Part shown: positions 1 through 10,024 of the stretch, piece by piece
Layout: every line of letters begins with the position of its first letter
How positions within the stretch are numbered: the first letter of the stretch is position 1
From: Bacteroidales bacterium
Lineage (GTDB): Bacteria; Bacteroidota; Bacteroidia; Bacteroidales; F082
Assembly: GCA_027022105.1 (NCBI GenBank)
Contig: JALVZH010000361.1
Location: 1-50,374 of the forward strand
Reading direction: 5' to 3'
DNA: 50,374 nucleotides
Position numbers and translations under genes: made by a program
The notes under the pieces: generated by a model
Database searches by the model: none
What the model was told of the DNA's origin: nothing
What the model saw: the letters and a program-made list of their open reading frames with translations, nothing else

Positions 1-686
1 ACTTTGAAAAGGGTAATTCCATCGGGAAAAAGGGAATCGGAACGCTTTTTATAAAGGCCGCGGGTGTTTATTTCGGCAATAATTCCCTTTTGTTTAATCA
101 GGCCGATTACTTTATCTATCAAATCCTGATACCACTTTTCATCTTCCCTGAAAAAACGGTTTTGGTTGTGCATCTTAATTTTGTCAAAGTGGCCGATTAC
201 TTCAAAATCCTGCGTTTCGATCATCTCAATGGTTTGGGTAAAAAAACGTGTTACCGCTTTTTTTACATCACCCCCGAACAATTCTTCAATTCCTTTGTCA
301 TAAACATTCCGGTCGGGACCGTCTGTAAACCATAGTTTATCCGTATTTTCGGGTTTTACCAGGTGCACCGACCCGATAAGGTAATCGGCCTGTGTTATTT
401 TCCGCCAAAAGGAAAAATCTTCCGACATTTCAGGCACAAAATCCATTTCCAGTCCGCGATAGATTTCCAACCTGCCGCTGTATTTTTCTTTCAATTCCCC
501 TGTAACCCGGATGTATTCGTTGATATTCTCCATTTTCAACGAAAAAGGGGTGGGAAAAGGAAGCGGGGAGTGTTCGGTAAAACCAGTGGCCGAAAACCCG
601 AGTTCGACAGCTTTTGCGGCATAAGCAACCGGTTCCGAATTACCGTCGGAAAACAGAGTGTGTTGATGCAGATTATAATCGGGCAT
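1..686 (-). CDS. PHP-domain histidinol-phosphatase family protein (C-terminus beyond left edge)
   Basis: Read by hand on the minus strand from ATG at 684-686: [45 protein letters not shown]...YRGLEMDFVPE...GSVHLV. PHP-type HxH, E and H motifs. Start overlaps the transaldolase stop (TAATG). Not in the ORF track because it runs off the edge. Confidence 0.85.
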   Translation of the reverse strand, partial: MPDYNLHQHTLFSDGNSEPVAYAAKAVELGFSATGFTEHSPLPFPTPFSLKMENINEYIRVTGELKEKYSGRLEIYRGLEMDFVPEMSEDFSFWRKITQADYLIGSVHLVKPENTDKLWFTDGPDRNVYDKGIEELFGGDVKKAVTRFFTQTIEMIETQDFEVIGHFDKIKMHNQNRFFREDEKWYQDLIDKVIGLIKQKGIIAEINTRGLYKKRSDSLFPDGITLFK

Positions 687-1666
687 TAAAACTGTTCTTT
701 AAAGTATTTTTCAAGTGTCCGGATGTCGTTGCTGAATATCCTGATTCCCTCCGAAAGCTTTTCCGTAGCCATACGGTCTTCATTCATCAGCCAGCGGAAT
801 TCCATTTCGTCAAGTTGTACTTTTTCAATATTTTGTTTTTCAGCCTCCTCTTTGGTGAGTTTCGGTGTCACCTCAATTTGGGAATTTTCCAGTTCTTCGA
901 GCAGGGCAGGGGAGATGGTGAGCAGGTCGCAACCTGCAAGTTCCAATATTTCCTCTTTGTTGCGGAAACTGGCACCCATTATTTCGGTGGGGTAGTGGAA
1001 GTGTTTGTAATAGTTGTATATCTTTTTCACGGAAAGCACACCGGGATCTTCGGTTGCCGGAATATGATCCGTACCGCGCTCTTTTTTATACCAGTCGAGA
1101 ATCCTGCCCACAAAGGGCGAAATAAGGGTAACATGCGCATCGGCACAGGCAATGGCCTGCTCCTGACTGAAAAGCAGGGTCAGGTTGGTACGGATTCCCT
1201 CTTTTTCAAGTATTTCGGCAGCTTTGATACCCTCCCAGGTGGCGGCTATCTTTATCAGAATACGTTCGGGGCTTATCCCCTCTTTTCGATACAGCCTGAT
1301 GAGCCCTTTTGCATAAGATATGGTATCGTAAATGCGGAACGACAATCGCGCATCCACTTCGGTAGAGACTCTGCCGGGTATAATTTTCAGGATTTCAATC
1401 CCGAAATTAACAAACAGTTTTTTAATGCCGAAACGCAATTTCGCGTTTAAATCTCCTTTGGCACTTTTTGCATATTGAACGGCATCATTCAGCAATGATT
1501 TGTATTTCGGGTCTAATGCCGCTTTTAAAATTAGCGACGGGTTGGTAGTGGCATCACGCGGCTTGTATTTTTCAATGGATTGAAAATCGCCCGTATCGGC
1601 TACCACCGTTGTATGTTGTTTTAATTGTTCCAGACTGTTCATAGCTTTTTCATTTTTTGCCTTCAA
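686..1666 (-). CDS. tal: Transaldolase
   Basis: 326 aa; [42 protein letters not shown] and [32 protein letters not shown] are transaldolase A/B signatures. True start probably the MNSLEQ Met. Confidence 0.95.
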   Translation of the reverse strand: MKAKNEKAMNSLEQLKQHTTVVADTGDFQSIEKYKPRDATTNPSLILKAALDPKYKSLLNDAVQYAKSAKGDLNAKLRFGIKKLFVNFGIEILKIIPGRVSTEVDARLSFRIYDTISYAKGLIRLYRKEGISPERILIKIAATWEGIKAAEILEKEGIRTNLTLLFSQEQAIACADAHVTLISPFVGRILDWYKKERGTDHIPATEDPGVLSVKKIYNYYKHFHYPTEIMGASFRNKEEILELAGCDLLTISPALLEELENSQIEVTPKLTKEEAEKQNIEKVQLDEMEFRWLMNEDRMATEKLSEGIRIFSNDIRTLEKYFKEQF

Positions 1667-1690
1667 AAATAGTTTACTTTTTTGAATTTT

Positions 1691-2584
1691 TTATTGCTTT
1701 ACCTTTTCGTTTAACGATTTAAAGCCCTCTCCCAATATTTCATTGGCATTGATAACTGTTACAAAAGCTTTATTATCAACAGAATGAATGAATTCTTGCA
1801 AAATGGCAACTTCGCGCCGGTTTACCACGGTAAAAATTATGGTTTTATCCTTTTTTTGGAACATTCCTTTTGCGTCGATAAGCGTACCTCCCCTGCCCAG
1901 GTCGGTAATTATCTTTTCTCTGATCTCTTCGGTTTTGTCTGAAATGATAAACAGGACTTTGTCATAATTAATTCCTTCGAGAATAAGATCGATCACTTTA
2001 CCGGTAATAAAAATTACGATTAAAGAATAAAATGGTATTTTCCAGTCTTGAAAAACAATAAGTCCGAACAAAACAATGGTGGAGTCAACAAGTATCATCA
2101 GCTGGCCGACCGGAAGTTTGGTATATTTGGCAATAATCATGGCAATAATATCGGTTCCGCCCGATGTGGCTTTCGATTTAAAAATAAGCCCCACACCCAG
2201 CCCAATAAACACTCCGCCGAAGACTGATGAAAGCAATGTGTCTCCCTGAATGAGCGGTTCATAACCGTGCAGGTAAGTTAACAGGTCAGTGAAAACGGCA
2301 GTAAGTACAAAACCGACAACCGTTTTGATGCCGAAACGAGGCCCCAGCACTTTTATACCGATAATAGTTAACGGAATGTCGAATGCCAGAGCTACCATAC
2401 CCACAGGGGTGTTAAACAGATAGTGAAGTACAATGGAGATGCCGTAAACACCACCGGGAACAATTTTGTAGGGTGTAATGAAAAGAACAAATCCCGCAGC
2501 GAGGATAAATGACCCCACAACAATTAAAAAATAATTGATTATCCACTTTTTAGAGAATGGTTTTTCTTTTATTAAAAAGCCCAT
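1691..2584 (-). CDS. YitT family membrane protein (DUF161/DUF2179)
   Basis: 297 aa; multiple TM helices, TSGGTDIIAMIIAKYTKLPVGQ, C-terminal DUF2179-like GRGGTLIDAKGMFQKKDKTIIFTVVNRREV. Confidence 0.9.
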   Translation of the reverse strand: MGFLIKEKPFSKKWIINYFLIVVGSFILAAGFVLFITPYKIVPGGVYGISIVLHYLFNTPVGMVALAFDIPLTIIGIKVLGPRFGIKTVVGFVLTAVFTDLLTYLHGYEPLIQGDTLLSSVFGGVFIGLGVGLIFKSKATSGGTDIIAMIIAKYTKLPVGQLMILVDSTIVLFGLIVFQDWKIPFYSLIVIFITGKVIDLILEGINYDKVLFIISDKTEEIREKIITDLGRGGTLIDAKGMFQKKDKTIIFTVVNRREVAILQEFIHSVDNKAFVTVINANEILGEGFKSLNEKVKQ

Positions 2585-2708
2585 GATACTATTTTTTAAG
2601 GTTGATTTAATAATTTGTTATTGATACGATTGTTTTAATTCTGTAATCTGAAATTAACTTGATGATGTAAACCGGAAAGATACGACTTTTATCAAACAGA
2701 TTGAACCA

Positions 2709-2742
2709 TAAAAAAACCGCACTGCTAAGCATAACAGTGCGG
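2709..2742 (-). terminator. Rho-independent terminator of the PPIase gene
   Basis: Minus strand CCGCACTG-TTATGCTTAG-CAGTGCGG followed by TTTTTTT, just downstream of the stop at 2769. Confidence 0.85.
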
Positions 2743-2768
2743 CCTCTGTTTTGTTTTAAGAATTATTT

Positions 2769-4886
2769 CTAATAGAACGAGCGGCGGTTGTCGGTAATAT
2801 CGGCAGCCTCTTTGATGGCCTGGTAAGGTCTGTCTTGCTGAACCCGTTTTGCAAAATCGCCGTACATGGTTTTACGCAAAATAGTGTAGTCGGAAATATC
2901 ATTGGCACGGGTAATTTTGTTGAGTTTAACAACAAATGCACCACCGTTACCGGCCAACGGTTTTGATATCTGTCCGTCGTTCATACCGAAAACATAACCG
3001 ATAACTTTCTTTTCCCTTCCGAAGCCCGGCAGGTTGCGGTCGTTGAATGTTAATGCCGGAACTTTGTTTTTTACAACGTTCTTCATTTCGGCAGCAATTT
3101 TATCCATGTCGCCATTGTACTTCTTCATCTTTTCCGTAAGATAACGTCCTTTGGCTTCATTCATAACGTTGGTGGCAATTCTTGTTTTTACTTCCGATAA
3201 CGGAGGAATTCCGGCCTCGTATTTTTCGGTAACAACGGCAACAACATATTGTCCGTCAAGGTCGAAAACTTCGGAAACATCACCCACTTCGGTATCGTCT
3301 TTAAACGCCCAAAGAACAACCTGACGCGGATTGTTCAGTCCGGTGATGTAATTGGTCATCTCTTCCATACGGGGCATGGTGCGTTTGTGCAGGTGCTCTT
3401 TTACAATGGCTTTATAAAACTCATCGGCGGTTTTGTTCTCGGCAGCCAGTTTGCTTGCTTTGGCAAATACGTTTTGATAGGTTTCGTTCGACGGAACAAT
3501 CTCCTGCTTAACAATGGCTACTTTAACTTTTTTTACCGGTTTTTTCTTGCCGGTAACTTTAATAACATGGAAACCGAAAGGAGTTTCGGCAACAGTAAAT
3601 TTACCGACTTTGGTATTTAACACTGCTTCATTAAACTGAGGCACCATATTTCCGTCGGCAAACCAGCCGAGGTCTCCGTGGTTTTGTTTTACCGAACCGT
3701 CGTCGGAAAACTCATCGGCCAATGCAGCCATTTTCTTTGGGTTTCTTTCAACCACCTTCAGCAGGCTGTCGGCCAGTTTTTGTGCCTCTTCGCGGGTGCG
3801 GGACTGTTTCGGGTCGGCACGGTAAGCCCCCTTGTAAGCAATAAGTATGTGACTTGCTTTCATCGAGTCGGGACGGTAACCCACATCAACCAGGCGTGCA
3901 ATGTAATAGGCATCACCCTCCTTGTACGGATTGGCAACAGTACCAACGGGAGAATTGAGCATGATTGAGTCAATCTGTACGGGCAGTTGTCCTTCGGCTT
4001 TCCAGGTGCTGTCGTAAGGTGCATCGGAATTTGCATTGACAAACTGCTCCACATCGGTGGTTTTTTCAAAATCTTTTTTGGTGGCAACTGCCTCTTTCAA
4101 TGCTGCCTGAATATCTTTTTGCGAAGGTTTTACATCAAATACAACAAAGTCAATACTTCTTGCCTCTTTTTGCTTGTAGTATTTTTTGTGTTCGTCATAA
4201 TATCTTTGGTAATCTTCGTTGGTAGGATGTACAAGACTATCGGGAATATCGGAATAACGAATACCAACAAATTCGATGTTGGCCATATCGTTATCTTCAT
4301 GATATTTCATTTGAGCCAGTGCTGTTGGAACATAGTAACCCTTTTCAATAAGTGTACTGTATTTCTTCTGTTTCTGATCGTTTTTAATGTAATTCTCGAA
4401 ATCGATCCACTGCTGTTTGTTTTCAGGCGGCATGTTATCAAGATTTTTCAGATAGTTAATAACCAGCTGCCTGTCGTATTGACCTGTTTCCCTGTTAACA
4501 AAATATTGTTTAATCAAAGGATGCGGGTTAGGGCCCTGAACCAGGTCGAAAAGTTCATCTTTGGTTACATCTATTCCAAGCTCTTCGTACTCATTATCCA
4601 TCAATATTTCACGGACAATCTGATCCCAGGTTTGGTTTCTTACCCTGAAAGTCTCCTTGGCGTCAAGATTCTTTTTATTTTGTTGCTGCTTGGTAGCTTC
4701 AATATTACGGTCAACTTTTTTGTTGAAATCCATAATGGTTACCTGCTCGCCGTTGATTACACCAATGTTCACATCACGGTGTTTTCTTCTTTTGGCAAAA
4801 TCGCCCAGCACAAAAGCTGCCAGTGCAACTCCAATGATAATCACCAGAAAAGTAGAATGCTTTCTGATACTTCCTATAGCTGCCAT
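2769..4886 (-). CDS. Peptidylprolyl isomerase, PpiD/SurA-like with SurA_N domain
   Basis: 705 aa; N-terminal TM anchor (STFLVIIIGVALAAFVLGDF), parvulin rotamase motif ASHILIAYKGA...LADEFSDDGSVKQNHGDLGWFADGNMVPQFNEAVLN...GFHVIKV. Confidence 0.93.
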   Translation of the reverse strand: MAAIGSIRKHSTFLVIIIGVALAAFVLGDFAKRRKHRDVNIGVINGEQVTIMDFNKKVDRNIEATKQQQNKKNLDAKETFRVRNQTWDQIVREILMDNEYEELGIDVTKDELFDLVQGPNPHPLIKQYFVNRETGQYDRQLVINYLKNLDNMPPENKQQWIDFENYIKNDQKQKKYSTLIEKGYYVPTALAQMKYHEDNDMANIEFVGIRYSDIPDSLVHPTNEDYQRYYDEHKKYYKQKEARSIDFVVFDVKPSQKDIQAALKEAVATKKDFEKTTDVEQFVNANSDAPYDSTWKAEGQLPVQIDSIMLNSPVGTVANPYKEGDAYYIARLVDVGYRPDSMKASHILIAYKGAYRADPKQSRTREEAQKLADSLLKVVERNPKKMAALADEFSDDGSVKQNHGDLGWFADGNMVPQFNEAVLNTKVGKFTVAETPFGFHVIKVTGKKKPVKKVKVAIVKQEIVPSNETYQNVFAKASKLAAENKTADEFYKAIVKEHLHKRTMPRMEEMTNYITGLNNPRQVVLWAFKDDTEVGDVSEVFDLDGQYVVAVVTEKYEAGIPPLSEVKTRIATNVMNEAKGRYLTEKMKKYNGDMDKIAAEMKNVVKNKVPALTFNDRNLPGFGREKKVIGYVFGMNDGQISKPLAGNGGAFVVKLNKITRANDISDYTILRKTMYGDFAKRVQQDRPYQAIKEAADITDNRRSFY

Positions 4887-5111
4887 TATTTCTAATTATT
4901 TTTAGTTAAAAAATTTGAGGTGCAAAAGTACAAATTGAATTGAAATATAAAAGAAAAAGATAAAATCAAAGGTCTAATTTTTATTTTTTAACGCTTTTGG
5001 CCTTCCCGGGCGGGTTTCCACCCTGTCGTTTTTAACAATGGACTGTGATTAAAATGGTTATTCAAGATAAAATTTCAGTGATAACAACAACTATTTTTAC
5101 CTGTCAAATGG

Positions 5112-6056
5112 ATGGTTTATAAAAATCAGACTGCAAATAATATACAATACAGGCAGAATTTAAAACGAAAGGATAAAAATTTGAAAATAACCGGACAAAT
5201 ACCCAAAAAGTTATATGCATTGCTCGATTTGCTTGATGAACCCGATGAGAAAACCTTTACGGTTATTCGTGAAAGCATTCTCGATTTCGGCGACAATGCA
5301 ATACCCTTTTTGGATGAGGCATTGCTGAAAGCAAAATCGGAGTTTGAATACCGGAGAATAGAGCTGTTAAAAGAGGATATTGTTTTCAATACTGTTTTCA
5401 AGGCGTTAAGTGATTGGACAGCAAAAGACAACAAACCGGTGCTGGATGCCTGGATAATTCTTTCCCGTTTGCTTAACAACGATTCCAGTGAGGTCAAAAC
5501 CAGAAAAGTGTTCGGATCGTTATTTAAGGATATATGGCTTGAGTTTAACGACCGGCTTACGGCATTGGAAAAGGTAAAGGTAATTAACCATATTTTGTAC
5601 AAAGTATATGGTTTCTCGGAATGTGAACCGGAAGAAACCGGGCTGGTGGCTGTGGCCGAAAATTTCTTCCGTTATAAAAAGGGAAGCCCTGTTACAATGG
5701 CCATGATGTACCTTGCCGTGGCACGCCAGCTTTTTTTACCTGTTTACGGTGTAAACCTGCCCCAACATCTTATCCTTGCTTTTGTGGATTTATACGGTAA
5801 TCAGGAAAAAAAACCTTTTACATCCGAAGATGTATTGTTTTACATCAATCCGTATAACAGGGGTGCCATTTTTACCCGTAACGAGATTGAATTATATCTG
5901 AAACAGAACCGGATTGCTCCCAATGCTGCGCATTTTTCTCCCGGTACCAACGAAATGGTAATAGGCCGTTATCTTAACGAACTGGATATTATCTATAAAA
6001 AAGAGGGGAATAAAAGAAAACAGGTGCAAATAGAGAGGCTGAAGGAGTTGGTTTAA
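5112..6056 (+). CDS. SirB1/transglutaminase-like family protein
   Basis: 314 aa; RYKKGSPVTMAMMYLAVARQLFLPVYGVNLPQHLILAF resembles the SirB1-type transglutaminase-like domain. Confidence 0.75.
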   Translation: MVYKNQTANNIQYRQNLKRKDKNLKITGQIPKKLYALLDLLDEPDEKTFTVIRESILDFGDNAIPFLDEALLKAKSEFEYRRIELLKEDIVFNTVFKALSDWTAKDNKPVLDAWIILSRLLNNDSSEVKTRKVFGSLFKDIWLEFNDRLTALEKVKVINHILYKVYGFSECEPEETGLVAVAENFFRYKKGSPVTMAMMYLAVARQLFLPVYGVNLPQHLILAFVDLYGNQEKKPFTSEDVLFYINPYNRGAIFTRNEIELYLKQNRIAPNAAHFSPGTNEMVIGRYLNELDIIYKKEGNKRKQVQIERLKELV

Positions 6057-6120
6057 ATACGGTTTTACTGCAGAATATTTTCAATGTAATTTTTGCTGAT
6101 ACTTTGTATGCCGGCAAACC

Positions 6121-6420
6121 CTTACCACCCTTCCCCGTCTCAATTCCGATCCGCCTAGGGCGGAGTGGGAATCTCATACTTGTGCATCCCCAACCCACAC
6201 CTCCACCCATCATAATTCAGACCCGTCTTAGGTGCCGATAAATCTCCCCTCGTACTTCTTTTCCAATAAAAATAACGTAAAGGATATCATTTCGGGGATT
6301 CATCGGGCGCGCCTTCCCTTATGCCTACCTGTCAGTACCCTCTGAATTGCCGGGTGTAGTGTTTGTTGTGTTTCTTCATCCACTTACTCATTGAGCGTTA
6401 TCCCCCCAAGTTAATTGAAC
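6121..6420 (+). repeat. Intergenic repeat family B, copy 1
   Basis: Contains ACGTAAAGGATATCATTTCGGGGATTCATCGGGCGCGCC, exactly the reverse complement of a stretch at about 12.63-12.67 kb, and shares blocks with 49.66-49.94 kb. Confidence 0.8.
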
Positions 6421-6458
6421 CTTCGGCTTATTAAACATAATACATCAAACATATCACA

Positions 6459-7124
6459 TCAAAAACCCCCTTCCCACTCCTTAAAAAATTCGTCAAGAAA
6501 ATCCAGCATATACTCATGCCGGTGTTTTGCAAGGGTTTTTCCGGTTTCGGTGTTCATCAGGTCTTTTAGGAGCAACAGCTTTTCATAAAAATGGTTTATT
6601 GTTGGTGCGGTACTTTTTTTATATGCCTCTTTATCCTGGTTGACAGCCGGTTTTATACCGGGGTCGTATAGCGGACGGTTTTTAAATCCGCCGTAATTAA
6701 AAGTACGTGCAATACCTATGGCGCCCATGGCATCAAGGCGGTCGGCATCTTGTACCACTGCCAGTTCGGGAGTTATTTTTCCGGCAGCTTCCCCACGGTT
6801 CTTAAACGATACATAGCGGATAATATGAATTACCTTTTCAATAATTTCTTCTTCAACTTTTTGTTTCGTAAGAAATTCGCGGGCTATGGCCGGGCCGGCT
6901 TCTTCGTCGCCACCGTTGAATTTGGCATCGGCAATGTCGTGCAACAGAGCGCCCAGCGACACCGTAAAGGGCGAAACATTTTCTTTTTGAGCCAGATAAT
7001 CCGCTGTTTTCCAAACACGATATACATGCCACCAGTCGTGACCCGCCTCATTTCCTCGCAGTTTATCTTTAACAAACCGGACGGTATTCTCAATTATTTG
7101 CTGTTCTTTTTCTGAAAATCCCAT
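6459..7124 (-). CDS. HD domain-containing phosphohydrolase
   Basis: 221 aa; GHDWWHVYRVWKTADYLA...LGALLHDIADAKFNGGD...VQDADRLDAMGAIGIARTF HD motifs. Confidence 0.92.
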   Translation of the reverse strand: MGFSEKEQQIIENTVRFVKDKLRGNEAGHDWWHVYRVWKTADYLAQKENVSPFTVSLGALLHDIADAKFNGGDEEAGPAIAREFLTKQKVEEEIIEKVIHIIRYVSFKNRGEAAGKITPELAVVQDADRLDAMGAIGIARTFNYGGFKNRPLYDPGIKPAVNQDKEAYKKSTAPTINHFYEKLLLLKDLMNTETGKTLAKHRHEYMLDFLDEFFKEWEGGF

Positions 7125-7140
7125 ATCGCCACCTTTATTA

Positions 7141-8115
7141 CTAACGTACTCTGAGCTTTGTTCCCACAGGCATTTGAATGCCTTCGGGCAGATTGTTCAT
7201 TTTATACAGTCTGCTCAGCCTGATACCGTACAATTGCGAGATATGTCTTAATGTTTCTCCCTGTTTCACTATGTGGTATTTATACTTTTTGCCGGCTTTT
7301 CTTTTTTTCTTTTGCAGATAGACAAGCTCTCCGGCTTTCAGCGAATCCTTTTTGGGTTTATCGTTGTATTTGTAAAGCTGCCAGGTGTATAGCTCGAACT
7401 CGCCGGCAATTGATTCGTAGGTGTCGCCGGCTTTTGCTATGATAAGTTTTTTGCCGTTATTTACGTAAACCGTGTATTTCCCCGAAGGGCTGGTTCCCGC
7501 TTTTTGAAAATCGGATATCGACGGTGTTGACACAGGCCCTTTCTTGTGCCGTTTTTTCTTCTTTTTGGTACCCGACAAGGCCTCTTTGTCGTAACGGTCA
7601 AGGTGGTAGCGCTCTATAAGGCCGATAAGCAGTTTGGGGTATTTGGGATTGGTGGCATAACCGGCTTTTTTCAATCCGTAAGCCCATTTTTTATAATCGG
7701 TAATATTATATTTAAAAAGGAAAGAATAGCGTCCGCGTTGTGTTAAAAAAAGAGAGTGGTCGCGGAACGATTCGGAAGGTTTTTTATATTTTCTGAAACA
7801 TTCGTGTTTTACATCATCGTCCATGTAAAAACGTTTTCCGTTCCAGTCTTTGTGGCATTTAATACCGAAATGGTTGTTTGCTTTCCTGGCCAGTTTACTG
7901 TTGCCGCTGCCCGATTCCAATATGGCCTGCGCCAATGTAATGGAAGCCGGGATTTTATATTCCTTCATTTTCCTGATGGCAACATCCTTGTATTTATCAA
8001 TGTACTCTTCGGTGGTTAAGCGCTTATGCTGGCCCGACACGGGCCGGAAGCCGGTTGTAACTATCCATAAAATAATAAAATAGAAAAGAAAATTCCGCTT
8101 TTGCATAGAGTGCAA
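7141..8115 (-). CDS. Glucosaminidase domain protein with LysM repeats
   Basis: 324 aa; IPASITLAQAILESGSGNSKLARKANNHFGIKCH glucosaminidase motif; C-terminal LysM-like YHIVKQGETLRHISQLYGIRLSRLYKMNNL. Confidence 0.92.
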   Translation of the reverse strand: MHSMQKRNFLFYFIILWIVTTGFRPVSGQHKRLTTEEYIDKYKDVAIRKMKEYKIPASITLAQAILESGSGNSKLARKANNHFGIKCHKDWNGKRFYMDDDVKHECFRKYKKPSESFRDHSLFLTQRGRYSFLFKYNITDYKKWAYGLKKAGYATNPKYPKLLIGLIERYHLDRYDKEALSGTKKKKKRHKKGPVSTPSISDFQKAGTSPSGKYTVYVNNGKKLIIAKAGDTYESIAGEFELYTWQLYKYNDKPKKDSLKAGELVYLQKKKRKAGKKYKYHIVKQGETLRHISQLYGIRLSRLYKMNNLPEGIQMPVGTKLRVR

Positions 8116-8186
8116 AATTAACCGTTAATTATGCCTTGTTTTATTTCTGTAAACGGATTTGTTCACATCAAATTGTTTGCAATCGA

Positions 8187-8750
8187 TTATTCTCCCTTTT
8201 CATACGCCGCTGCCAGTTTTTCATACCACTGCTTTCCGAATTTGCGTATTAAAGGCGCTTTCAGATATTGATAAAGCGGGATTTTATCCTGTTTCCCCTT
8301 AACTAATGCCGTTTTACAAATATTCCATTGGTGATAATTGACGGCAATATGGTTTTTGAGTTTCGATACCCGTACCGGATACAAATGGCACGACACGGGC
8401 TTTTGAAAGTCTGTTTTACCGGCAAGCCAGGCTTTTTCTATGGCACAAAAGGCAATCCCTTTTTCAAACACCACAAAGGCACATTCTCGGTCGTTTACAA
8501 GAGGGGTTACCATTTCACCGTCCATGTCGTATTCAAAAACCCCTGTTTTTTCAACAACCGCACATCCTTTTTCATTCATAAAGGGCTTTATTTCATCTAT
8601 ATCGTCTTCTAAGATTGAAATCTCTTCTTCTTCCAGCGGAGCGCCGGCATCTCCTTCAACACAGCAGTCGCCGAGGCATTGCGACAGGTTGCAGGAAAAG
8701 AAAACATCTTTCAGGTCGTCCGAAACCAGTGTATTATCAATTTTTATCAT
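8187..8750 (-). CDS. DUF3109 family protein (Cys-rich)
   Basis: MIKIDNTLVSDDLKDVFFSCNLSQCLGDCCVEGDAGAPLEEEE... PVSCHLYPVRV; the ORF track start 8768 is probably 6 codons too early. Confidence 0.85.
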   Translation of the reverse strand: MIKIDNTLVSDDLKDVFFSCNLSQCLGDCCVEGDAGAPLEEEEISILEDDIDEIKPFMNEKGCAVVEKTGVFEYDMDGEMVTPLVNDRECAFVVFEKGIAFCAIEKAWLAGKTDFQKPVSCHLYPVRVSKLKNHIAVNYHQWNICKTALVKGKQDKIPLYQYLKAPLIRKFGKQWYEKLAAAYEKGE

Positions 8751-8812
8751 GCTGCAAAAATATAACACTTGCAGGAATGCCGTTATCTTTGCGCCTTATT
8801 TGTTATCGTTGT

Positions 8813-9841
8813 ATGATAAAACATTACACCATACCGGTTTTTATTCCCGAACTGGCTTGTCCGTTTCGTTGTGCTTTTTGCAACCAGGAGAAAATATCGG
8901 GACACCGGCACATTCCGGAAGAGTCGGAGATAAGGAGTATTGTTGATTCATACCTGAAATCTTTCAAACAACCTGAGCGGCATGTGGAGATTGGTTTTTT
9001 CGGGGGAACGTTTACCGGAATACCGCTCGAAGAACAGGAACGTTACCTGAAAACCGTTGTCCCTTATCTAAAAAGCGGTTTGATTAACGGCATCCGGCTC
9101 TCTACCCGCCCCGATTACATCAATAAAGAGGTATTGGATTTGTTAAAAAAATATGGTGTAACCACCATTGAGCTGGGGGCACAGTCGCTGGACGATGAGG
9201 TTTTAAAAGCATCGTACCGCGGGCATACGGCAGAGCGGGTTGCGGCGGCTTCGAAAGCAATACTCGATTACGGTTTCGATTTGGGATTGCAAATGATGAT
9301 CGGGCTGCCGGGCGATACTTTTGAAAAAAGCATGACAACAGCGGAAAAAATTATAGCACTGGGGGCTTCTAACACAAGAATCTATCCCGCGCTGGTTATT
9401 AAAGATACTGCCATGCACCGCTGGTACAAGCAGGGCCGCTACCATCCCCTGTCGCTGGATGAGGCTGTGGAGTGGTCGAAACATTTGTTGCTGTTGTTCG
9501 AGAAAAACAATGTAGCTGTTATCCGCATGGGGCTTCATCCTTCCGAAGGACTTGTTGACGGCAGCGAACTGGTTGCCGGGCCTTTTCATCCATCCTTTCG
9601 CGAGCTGGTGCTTACGGAAATTTGGGGGGACATATTAAAACCACTGACAGATAAAATTGCTGAAAAAGAGAATATTGTTATCAAAGTAAATCCATCGCAA
9701 CTGAATTATGCCACAGGTTATTCTGGAAAGAACAGAAAGCGGCTTTTGCAGAATTTTAATAGTGTTAAGATAATCGCATCATCCAAAATTATGGGAAGAG
9801 ATTTTGTTGTTGAACATGCCAAAATTTCAACAATCGGATAA
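8813..9841 (+). CDS. Radical SAM protein (Elp3/oxygen-independent coproporphyrinogen oxidase-like)
   Basis: CPFRCAFCNQEKISG CxxxCxxC cluster motif, FFGGTFTGIP, ELGAQSLDDEVL. Start reassigned to ATG at 8813 (MIKHYTIPVFIPELACPF); upstream ORF extension is antisense to DUF3109. Confidence 0.9.
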   Translation: MIKHYTIPVFIPELACPFRCAFCNQEKISGHRHIPEESEIRSIVDSYLKSFKQPERHVEIGFFGGTFTGIPLEEQERYLKTVVPYLKSGLINGIRLSTRPDYINKEVLDLLKKYGVTTIELGAQSLDDEVLKASYRGHTAERVAAASKAILDYGFDLGLQMMIGLPGDTFEKSMTTAEKIIALGASNTRIYPALVIKDTAMHRWYKQGRYHPLSLDEAVEWSKHLLLLFEKNNVAVIRMGLHPSEGLVDGSELVAGPFHPSFRELVLTEIWGDILKPLTDKIAEKENIVIKVNPSQLNYATGYSGKNRKRLLQNFNSVKIIASSKIMGRDFVVEHAKISTIG

Positions 9842-9978
9842 ATTATAAAATATTGAAAAGCAGAAAATGAATTCCACTATTCCCCTCCTTGGAGAGCCTG
9901 TCCCGACTTTACGTCGGGAGGTGTAGGGGTGGGTTTATAAAAATATATTCAATTTTCTGCTTTTCAATATTTTATAAT
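9842..9978. repeat. Palindromic MITE/REP-like element (family A), copy 1
   Basis: Inverted arms ATTATAAAATATTGAAAAGCAGAAAATGAA / TTCAATTTTCTGCTTTTCAATATTTTATAAT flanking a CCCCTCC...GTAGGGGTGGG core. Confidence 0.85.
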
Positions 9979-10024
9979 CATTATGTTTGCTCAAAATAGC
10001 TATATTTAAGAGAAAGTTCCGGCA

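Noticed and set aside
614-1450. 278-aa + strand ORF
   Set aside because: Antisense to transaldolase, with no recognisable domain and atypical composition.
3987-4895. 302-aa + strand ORF
   Set aside because: Antisense to the PPIase gene, low-complexity hydrophobic translation.
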